64,000 nt of DNA from a bacterium (lineage in GTDB: Bacteria; Babelota; Babeliae; Babelales; GCA-2401785), in contig JAHFBP010000002.1 in the NCBI GenBank assembly GCA_023249975.1, positions 60,708 through 124,707 on the forward strand. The letters run 5' to 3'. Numbering within the stretch: position 1 is the stretch's first letter; each line of letters opens with the position of its first letter. This document shows, in pieces, positions 57,728 to 64,000 of the stretch. Below the pieces are notes generated by a model, which was given only the letters and a program-made list of their open reading frames with translations, was not told the origin of the DNA and did not search any database. The translations under genes and the position numbers were made by a program.

Positions 57728-60481
57728 CTATTGAATAATCGCAGCCTCTGCCGCCGAAGGTACCTCTAAACTTTTTAGAGCCCGATACCCTCTGAATGCA
57801 TTCTGAATTGTGGATGCAGCTGGACCTTGTTTTTGCAAGATAAATTCTTTGCCTTCCGAAGTAGCGCTCAATTTGACCAAAAGCTCTTTTTTAGTCTGTT
57901 GAGCACCTTCTTTGCCTTTAATAAATTCCCACGCCTGATCAAAACCTTTTTGCTGAGCAAACAATATGTCAAAAACCCTTATGCTACTTACTCGTATATT
58001 TTGGAACAGAGAATGCAAATTTTTTTGTAGTTCAATGACTACCTCATTGACTAGCTGATCGTCATCAACCAACCCTCGCTTGATCAATTCTCCAAATAAG
58101 TATGCACTATGATGCCTTACACCTTCATCAGAATCTTTTAAAGACTTCTTCGCAACAGAAATAATTTCACCAATGCTCTTTTCTGTAAAACCTTCAACTT
58201 GATCCCCAACTATAAGGATATAATCCATCACCACTACAGCAAATAGCCGAATAATTGCATTTAACGAACCTAAGCTTTCATGAGCAAGATCTACAGAAAA
58301 TTGCAAACAACGTTCGCAACTTTCCATGTTTTTTACTGGGAAATGCGGAAGCAAGTATTTTGCAAAAACTTGTTTCTTTAATTCAAATGCTTGCATAAAA
58401 TCCGGCTGCTTATCTGCGCAACGTAACAAAAAGCTGGTAATCGCTATTGTGGTATTGACCGAAATATTAGCCCCATTAAACCAACTTAGGTGATTGCTAA
58501 TAACATTATGTACAGCAGAGGCATTATCAAGTCCCAATGAAAATACATTGCTGTACAAATGCCCCATTTGTCCAAGCAAAACTAATATAAATCCCAATGA
58601 ATAGGGGCGTGCTGTATCAGTTATGGCAGTGAGAATCGTTTTTTTTCTTATAAATGCTTGGGTTTCTGGCGCCCCCACCAGAATAATATCGCCATGATTA
58701 TACTTGGTGACTAAGCCACAGACAATTCCACCTACATCAGAAATTAGAGCTGTCACTATACAATCTTTGGTTCCATCAACTTCATCGTAATTAATATTTG
58801 CTTCTAGTGAGACTTTTCCATCAACCAAAAATTCAAATGTGTGACGCAAATGAAGTTTTTTACACAAAATTTGAATATAATGAGAAACAAAATCAGTACG
58901 ATCAAATTCTTCTGCCAATCCGCCAGGAACACCAGTAAACAATTTCAAATTCAACAAATGATCAAGCAAAATAATCGTATTTTTCACTGAAGCAAACAAG
59001 TCACACCCAACCTCATTTTTTTTAAGTATCATATACTTAAAAACATCTGGATTATACAACCCTGAAATAAAAGGTTTGCTCAAGTCATAACGATGCCTTA
59101 CAGCTCCTGAATCTGAATTTATAGCCATGGTATAGGACACAAAGGGAATATTGGAAATAACATCCAACCACGCAGAATGCGCCTCATCTGTCGCAGCTTT
59201 ATCAACTTCATTAAATTTTTTTAAATATTCTGCCAATGCGGGATGAACATCCTGCTCTAGCCCCAAATTTGATTGTAATTTTTCAAGAGAATACTGGTTT
59301 TCTTCAGCGTTACACGCAAACAAATTGATAAAATTACGTATCGCATTATCCATGCAATCAGAAAACTCTACAAAGCGCTCATCCCCTGCATAATAATATT
59401 TGGCCCTGGCATATCCAACGGGCCTTGGAAATTGAGAAATTTGATGGAAATCATAAATAAAATCTTCATAGTGAGTAACAATACTTTGAGCAATAGCACC
59501 AGGACCTTGTGGTGCCAAAATTTCCTCTAGTTTGGCCAATGCCTCGGGTTGCTTAACTGAAGGAAAAACATCTGCCTCCCAGCCATCTGGAAGATCAATA
59601 CCCAAAGCAGTGTAGTAAGCTCCAAATTTTTGACGCGCATCAACAGTATCCCCGCACGTAACGTATAAAAATGCCTGGAAAATCGCATTCACCATGTATT
59701 CTGGATATAATACATTTTCAAGATCTTTCGAATTGCACTCACGCAAAGCCTGGAGAATCACATGCTCAAATTCAGTATTTTCATTGATCCGCTGCGATTC
59801 AATCATTGATCGAAAATTTTTATCGAACTCTACAACTTCACTCAAAAAATTGCTTAAAAAAACAAGTTGTTTGGCTATATCTGCTTTGACTACATCATTT
59901 TTTTTCATTAATTTTTTCACGTATTGCAAAGCTTGTTGGTAAGAACCCTTCGGGACATCTGGTAACAATAGCCGACTAAGAATATCGCTCAAATTTTTCT
60001 CCTTGCGAGAATCTGAAATTGAAGCAATCTGTTGTATCGCAGTCCTGAACGATTTATTTAATATTTTGAGCGACTGACAATTCTTGAGAATTTTAGCAAT
60101 AGTCTGCGGTAGATCACAATCTGCGCGATGCTTGGTTGCAACAAAATCTGTTGCTGTGGTTGTTCCCGGAATACGATAGAACAACGCATGAATTAATCGA
60201 GCGACCGCATGCGTTTTTTCCGGTTTGAGGTAACCAACAATCTTCTTAAGACCATTAATTTCCTGAATGTCTGGAAAAATCTGGTCAAAATCATACATTC
60301 GTCGAATAACCCCTGATTCCCATGCCACAGCACCGTGAATTAAGGAAAAGGCCTCTCTTTGATTTTCCGGAAGAATTGAATATGTCCCTTTGATGTTATT
60401 CAATGATGGCCGAATACCCCCAATACATAACACTGAAACTATCAATGAAATGGGCGCGCATTGCTTGAATAAAAACTTCAC
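57728..60481 (-). CDS. Large secreted protein with HEAT-like region and IQ-like C-terminus
   Basis: 917 residues; GTG start with GAGG 5 nt upstream. Signal peptide (KFLFKQCAPISLIVSVLCIGG). The chain is helical throughout. Around 770-860 helix pairs with EGVRHHSAYLFGELIKRG and NIRVSSIRVFDILF resemble HEAT/ARM repeats. Near the C-terminus TIQNAFRGYRALK resembles an IQ motif (IQxxxRGxxx[RK]) that binds calmodulin in eukaryotes, with the last basic residue one position off. Function unknown; a host-directed role is possible. Confidence 0.65.
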   Translation of the reverse strand: MKFLFKQCAPISLIVSVLCIGGIRPSLNNIKGTYSILPENQREAFSLIHGAVAWESGVIRRMYDFDQIFPDIQEINGLKKIVGYLKPEKTHAVARLIHALFYRIPGTTTATDFVATKHRADCDLPQTIAKILKNCQSLKILNKSFRTAIQQIASISDSRKEKNLSDILSRLLLPDVPKGSYQQALQYVKKLMKKNDVVKADIAKQLVFLSNFLSEVVEFDKNFRSMIESQRINENTEFEHVILQALRECNSKDLENVLYPEYMVNAIFQAFLYVTCGDTVDARQKFGAYYTALGIDLPDGWEADVFPSVKQPEALAKLEEILAPQGPGAIAQSIVTHYEDFIYDFHQISQFPRPVGYARAKYYYAGDERFVEFSDCMDNAIRNFINLFACNAEENQYSLEKLQSNLGLEQDVHPALAEYLKKFNEVDKAATDEAHSAWLDVISNIPFVSYTMAINSDSGAVRHRYDLSKPFISGLYNPDVFKYMILKKNEVGCDLFASVKNTIILLDHLLNLKLFTGVPGGLAEEFDRTDFVSHYIQILCKKLHLRHTFEFLVDGKVSLEANINYDEVDGTKDCIVTALISDVGGIVCGLVTKYNHGDIILVGAPETQAFIRKKTILTAITDTARPYSLGFILVLLGQMGHLYSNVFSLGLDNASAVHNVISNHLSWFNGANISVNTTIAITSFLLRCADKQPDFMQAFELKKQVFAKYLLPHFPVKNMESCERCLQFSVDLAHESLGSLNAIIRLFAVVVMDYILIVGDQVEGFTEKSIGEIISVAKKSLKDSDEGVRHHSAYLFGELIKRGLVDDDQLVNEVVIELQKNLHSLFQNIRVSSIRVFDILFAQQKGFDQAWEFIKGKEGAQQTKKELLVKLSATSEGKEFILQKQGPAASTIQNAFRGYRALKSLEVPSAAEAAIIQ

Positions 60482-60732
60482 AAGATCCTCACAAAATATC
60501 TAAAAAGTATAAAGCCTTCTGATGTTAATGAGGGAGGATTTGCTTAATCAAGCAATTTGAAATGGTTCTGCGCTTTTATGTTTTTTGGGCCCCAAAACTG
60601 TCGGTTGCTATTACTTAAAACACCTTTCATTTTTGATAATCAACTTGCTCTACTATCCTTTTTTTTACTTATGCTTTTCAGCCAAAATTCTCAAGTAAAT
60701 TCCGCTAGGTTCTGACTGATGCAATCAATTAT

Positions 60733-61605
60733 TTAGTGCGAAAAATTAAGCAAGTTTTCTGCCAATACTTTTAATTTTGCCTCAAAAAAGCCTGAACTCC
60801 ACACGTCAAGTGCATATTTATCATGATTCCACAAAAATTGTGTCGCATCTGTCTTTGCAGCTTGCCAATCGATTGATGCTATTTTTGTTCTCAATGCGGC
60901 CACAAGCCACTGACCTGATACATCTATTTTTTGATTTTGCCATGGCCCAACTTGCTCCAATGCGTATTTCAGGTGAATGTAATTAGGCACAATTTTTTTG
61001 GAAACATACCAAACAAAATCATACCAATCGCGCCCCTTGAGATATGGGCGGCACAAAAGTGCATGTAGCTTGCTGGCAAACAAGCTCGACAAGTCTTGGC
61101 TTACAATAGAAAATGAATACGGAAAATCAATGTAATTAGTCTCAAACACAGAGCCTACCGGCGGATTGGTGTCAACCTCTAGCTTAATTTGAATGGTTTG
61201 TTTGTCAGCCGGTCCGCGAGGGTGGGTCAATACCAAAACCTGACCAAATGAATAGTCTTTTAAAAAAGCAGCTTTGATTATTCTATCAGCACGAGACCGG
61301 TCAATTGCCTTAAATTCAAGTTCATACAAAGAAAACTCAAATTCCAAATCCTTTAAAAAAGGCTCCCACGCAAATGCCGCATTGGGTTGGTGTAAAACAA
61401 AATCCAAATCTTCTGAAAATCGATTAATTCCATGAACAATACGTAAACAAGTGCCACCCTGAAATGCAGCTTGCTCAAAAAAACCACCTCTAGCCAAAGC
61501 ACACAATGCAATTTCTTGAGCAATTTCTTTAATCGCATTCAATTCATCTCGTTGCGTTGCAGCCGAATATTCGGCAAGACGATTTTGAATAATTTTTACA
61601 CTCAT
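60733..61605 (-). CDS. abiEii: AbiEii-type nucleotidyltransferase toxin
   Basis: 290 residues. The family motif FQGGTCLRIVHGINRFSEDLDFVL near 45-70 carries the GG-T-LR and SEDLDF residues of the nucleotidyltransferase site. AbiEii toxins, blocked by AbiEi, act in type IV-like abortive-infection and plasmid-stability modules by modifying tRNA acceptor ends. The start overlaps the abiEi stop by 4 bp (ATGA), so the pair is translationally coupled. A 251-bp gap upstream of the 917-residue gene holds nothing notable. Confidence 0.87.
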   Translation of the reverse strand: MSVKIIQNRLAEYSAATQRDELNAIKEIAQEIALCALARGGFFEQAAFQGGTCLRIVHGINRFSEDLDFVLHQPNAAFAWEPFLKDLEFEFSLYELEFKAIDRSRADRIIKAAFLKDYSFGQVLVLTHPRGPADKQTIQIKLEVDTNPPVGSVFETNYIDFPYSFSIVSQDLSSLFASKLHALLCRPYLKGRDWYDFVWYVSKKIVPNYIHLKYALEQVGPWQNQKIDVSGQWLVAALRTKIASIDWQAAKTDATQFLWNHDKYALDVWSSGFFEAKLKVLAENLLNFSH

Positions 61606-62264
61606 TTGGCACCCTTCAGGTGTTTCAAAATTTCTTTTAAAAATCTTTTTAAAATTGTGCGAACACGAGGACTTGGATATTTTTGAACAACGCTTTTAAG
61701 CGACTCAATATCACTTTCCATTACGGTAAAAAAATCAATCCGCATATCCAATTCTAGCTGCTCAAGATTGTCCCACGATTTTCGGGTGACATACATATAA
61801 TCGGCCAAGGCCCGCCAAGGCTCAGCCACAAGGCGAATGCCGGTTCGTGTCTGAGTTCGGGTAACTTCGCCATAAAACCATTTTTGAGGCACACGCCTAT
61901 AATTAAATCGCTCAAGAGGTGTCCTAAATTCCTGCGCTCGTTTTGGTGAAACTGAAGTTGTGCTGCGCACCGCCTCGGGAATCCAATTGTGATAGGAAAG
62001 CGCTGATTCCAAACTAACAAATGATGGCAGGTAGAGCAAAGGAGCCAATTCAAATTCATCGGGCAACATGCGCTTGATCTGGCTTTTGATCAAATAAAAA
62101 CCTTTTTTCATTCGCAGCAAAAGACCCGACGTCATCGCTCTATTGACCGCAGAATATCGAGCTTCATCAGATTTACCCATAATTTCAGCCAAATCTGTGT
62201 CCTGAATATAATTTCTCGGCCAGTCTTCTAAAATGTCCCGAAGTTTCTTTTTTACCAATTTCAT
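61602..62264 (-). CDS. abiEi: AbiEi-type antitoxin
   Basis: 220 residues. The N-terminal winged-helix (about 1-65, with the DLAEIMGKSDEARYSAVNRA and LLLRMKKGFYLI segments) is the DNA-binding domain, followed by the AbiEi core (FVSLESALSYHNWIPEAV). It is the first gene of the pair and likely represses it. Its promoter region (62265-62451) lies between it and the PDZ remnant. Confidence 0.82.
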   Translation of the reverse strand: MKLVKKKLRDILEDWPRNYIQDTDLAEIMGKSDEARYSAVNRAMTSGLLLRMKKGFYLIKSQIKRMLPDEFELAPLLYLPSFVSLESALSYHNWIPEAVRSTTSVSPKRAQEFRTPLERFNYRRVPQKWFYGEVTRTQTRTGIRLVAEPWRALADYMYVTRKSWDNLEQLELDMRIDFFTVMESDIESLKSVVQKYPSPRVRTILKRFLKEILKHLKGAK

Positions 62265-62451
62265 ACACCAAACTTACTTAATATCGGAAGTTACATACCT
62301 AGAATAAGGGTTTTTGTAAAAAGAACGCAACATTTTCAAATTCAAATTTCCATTCGCTCAGAACTATAAGCAGAGCAAGCAGGTTTTGGTATATAGTTTT
62401 TTGGATAAATTTTCGGAAGTATAATATCCAATTAACTAAAACAGCCCCTTT

Positions 62452-63420
62452 TTATGCCTGTGGTGCTAATCCTTGAGTCGCCAAACCACGCGCTTGAGCT
62501 TGCTCAATCAATGGCAACTTTTTGTAGCCATGGAGTTTTTGCTGTGGCACATCAGCCTGAAGAAGGTGCTTCAATTCAAAAGTATAAGTACCTGCTTGAT
62601 TTATAGTGTCTTTTTCAAATGCAATTTCAAGCAAGCCAGTTTCCAAACTTTTGAGTGACGCATGATTGAGCTCTTCCAACCTATTAACACGTTGACCATT
62701 AATTGCATCAACTTGACATCTGAATTTACCAGGAACGTTATTATCAAGATGCGCAACAAATGATCCCTGATAGTATCCGCTTGCATAAATTGCCGATGAC
62801 GGATTTTTCATATAATTTTTACCGTTGAGCAAAAGCGAAGACATCATAAATTCTATATAAAATGCTCCACCAAGAACCTCATACCCAACAATTCGACCAA
62901 TGCGAGTCAGAATAACGTCATTCATGAGAATTTTTTCTACCGCTAAAAGAATTTGAATTTCTTGGCAAATACCGTCTCGTAAAACACCAACAGTAACAAC
63001 ATCACCAATTATTTTATCACCAAGGTAACGGTTCAACTCTGGACCAAAATCTTGACCATTAAATGTGCATAAAATGTCACCAACTTTGATCCCTGAGTCA
63101 CTGGAAAGCGTTCGGGCAGCAATATGTGCAATTTGATATCCAGATGCGACGCCGTATTGAGCAAGTTCACTTTGATCAAGTGGGCGAAAATCAATGCCCT
63201 GAAGGGGATTTACTAAAAATTCATGCGCATAAAGCTGCGTTACAATTTTTTTTACTTCGGTAGCCGCAATAAAACACCCAACAGAACCCATGGCCGAATT
63301 AGAGTTGTCGAAACCAAAATTCATACCTACAAAATGCCCCCCCCAATAAATACTAAAAACACCCCCTTTTTTGTTCTTTTTGACCTCAACACAAGGATAC
63401 GTATTGCTTATCCTCCAAAG
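62452..63420 (-). pseudogene. C-terminal remnant of an HtrA/Deg-type protease (PDZ parts only)
   Basis: From 63324 an ATG-led frame of 290 residues begins inside what looks like the end of a trypsin-like domain (GMNFGFDNSNSAMGSVGCFIAATEVKKIV). Two PDZ-like segments follow (around 65-125, GIKVGDILCTFNG, and around 190-260, FRCQVDAINGQRV). The frame stays open upstream to a TAA at 63421-63423 with coding-like residues (VEVKKNKKGGVF), but no start codon. The catalytic His/Asp/Ser part is gone. An 8-C run (63337-63344) lies inside this stretch. Most likely a decaying gene; expression from the internal ATG is possible. Confidence 0.65.
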
Positions 63421-63480
63421 TTATATGAAAATAAGCACCAAAAGCATTCCTAGCCTAAATTTATTCGGAAGACATTTGAT

Positions 63481-63801
63481 ATGATCAGTCCTGAAACCAT
63501 TGAAGACGCAAAAAACAGACTAATTGCAGCCTATAAACCTGTTGCCATCTATCTTTTTGGTGCTTATGGCTGGGGTCATCCCGATGATGACGACGACCTA
63601 TGTATTTTAATTATCATTGAATCATCTAATGAAAAAGTCTACAAACGCGGGGATAAGGCTTTTAATGCCTTGTTAAGCCTAGAAATACCTACCAGCACCG
63701 TTGTTTTCACTCAACAAGAATTTGACACATTCTCTCAAGATATCACCTCATTAACCTATGAAGTTAAAACTAGAGGGAAATTGTTATATGCCAGGAATTA
63801 A
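63481..63801 (+). CDS. Minimal nucleotidyltransferase (MNT), HEPN partner
   Basis: 106 residues. The nucleotidyltransferase motif is visible as FGAYGWGHPDDDDDLCILI: the GS of the standard GSxARG is GA, but glycine and the acidic pair (DxD) remain. In HEPN/MNT pairs the MNT protein neutralises the HEPN toxin by adding AMP groups to it. It overlaps the next gene by 14 bp. Confidence 0.82.
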   Translation: MISPETIEDAKNRLIAAYKPVAIYLFGAYGWGHPDDDDDLCILIIIESSNEKVYKRGDKAFNALLSLEIPTSTVVFTQQEFDTFSQDITSLTYEVKTRGKLLYARN

Positions 63802-64000
63802 TCATTGGCTCAAAAAAGCTTCGAGTGACCTGAAAGCTTCAAAAAAATTATCTGACGATGAAGAAACATTTGATTGTTCTGTATTTCACACTCATCAATG
63901 CGCAGAAAAAGCCCTTAAGGCATTTATAATTTCTACTCATCAACCAATTCCTAAAACTCATGATCTTAAACTTTTGTTAATTGGCTGCGCAAAAGTTGAT
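63788..64000 (+). CDS. HEPN-domain toxin, 5' part (runs off the window)
   Basis: 71 codons visible from ATG 63788. The sequence (MPGINHWLKKASSDLKASKK... HTHQCAEKALKAFI... KTHDLKLLL) is a clear HEPN-domain beginning, with the CAEKALKAF helix; the RNase motif Rx4-6H would lie beyond the end. Gene order MNT-HEPN with a 14-bp overlap is typical of the type VII toxin-antitoxin pairs. Confidence 0.8.
   Translation, partial: MPGINHWLKKASSDLKASKKLSDDEETFDCSVFHTHQCAEKALKAFIISTHQPIPKTHDLKLLLIGCAKVD

Noticed and set aside
62452..63324. Functional HtrA protease
   Set aside because: The catalytic His, Asp and Ser are missing; only the last part of the protease fold and PDZ-like regions remain.

Overview
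The window looks like a piece of a host-dependent Gram-negative bacterium, most like Candidatus Dependentiae (TM6) or a similar protist-associated lineage. This is inferred from gene content; no rRNA is present to confirm it. The signs are AT-rich DNA, about half of the genes starting with a signal peptide and having no recognisable family, outer-membrane beta-barrel candidates, eukaryote-type domains (RING, F-box-like, ankyrin, LRR, IQ-like) on secreted proteins, and many tandem gene families. No transposase, phage or CRISPR array was seen.

Layout. 1-4.3 kb holds secreted proteins, including a three-member tandem family whose first member has an in-frame TGA followed by 45 open codons. 4.3-9.4 kb holds a PIN-PhoH ATPase, a secreted unknown and a large secreted phospholipase D-RING-ankyrin protein. 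9.5-16.4 kb holds thrS (without TGS domain), three related secreted genes separated by unusual long-loop terminators, a tyrosine recombinase, a 273-bp nested inverted-repeat element, a secreted LRR protein and an FtsB-like protein. 16.5-25.2 kb holds a CtpA-type protease, three tRNAs (His, Pro, Arg), a secreted RING protein, an RdgB-like pyrophosphatase, a duplicated secreted family and mutS. 25.3-43.4 kb holds a secreted F-box-like protein, two beta-barrel candidates, a run of secreted genes behind uvrA, and a 1219-residue beta-helix protein. 43.7-49.2 kb holds a second tandem secreted family, each copy carrying a stretch of the 3' end of the neighbouring DNA ligase gene, plus a Doc-type toxin-antitoxin pair and the ligase itself. 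49.3-57.6 kb holds tRNA-Met, secD, tRNA-Leu, two proline-rich coiled-coil proteins, a PPOX-fold protein, a DUF58 pair and serS. 57.7-64 kb holds a 917-residue secreted protein, an AbiE pair, a decayed HtrA/PDZ fragment and a HEPN/MNT pair cut by the window end.

How the genes work together. DNA maintenance is represented by mutS, uvrA, an ATP-dependent ligase, a Xer recombinase and an RdgB-type sanitiser. Export is represented by secD and many Sec-type cargoes. The secreted RING, F-box-like, PLD and ankyrin proteins look like tools for acting on a eukaryotic host, possibly its ubiquitin system.

The most striking structural signal is how secreted families seem to grow. At both mutS and the ligase, a secreted gene has been duplicated in tandem together with about 50-140 bp of the 3' end of the adjacent housekeeping gene, leaving dated fossil tails between the paralogues. 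Palindromic repeats are also found inside the coding sequences of mutS and the ligase.
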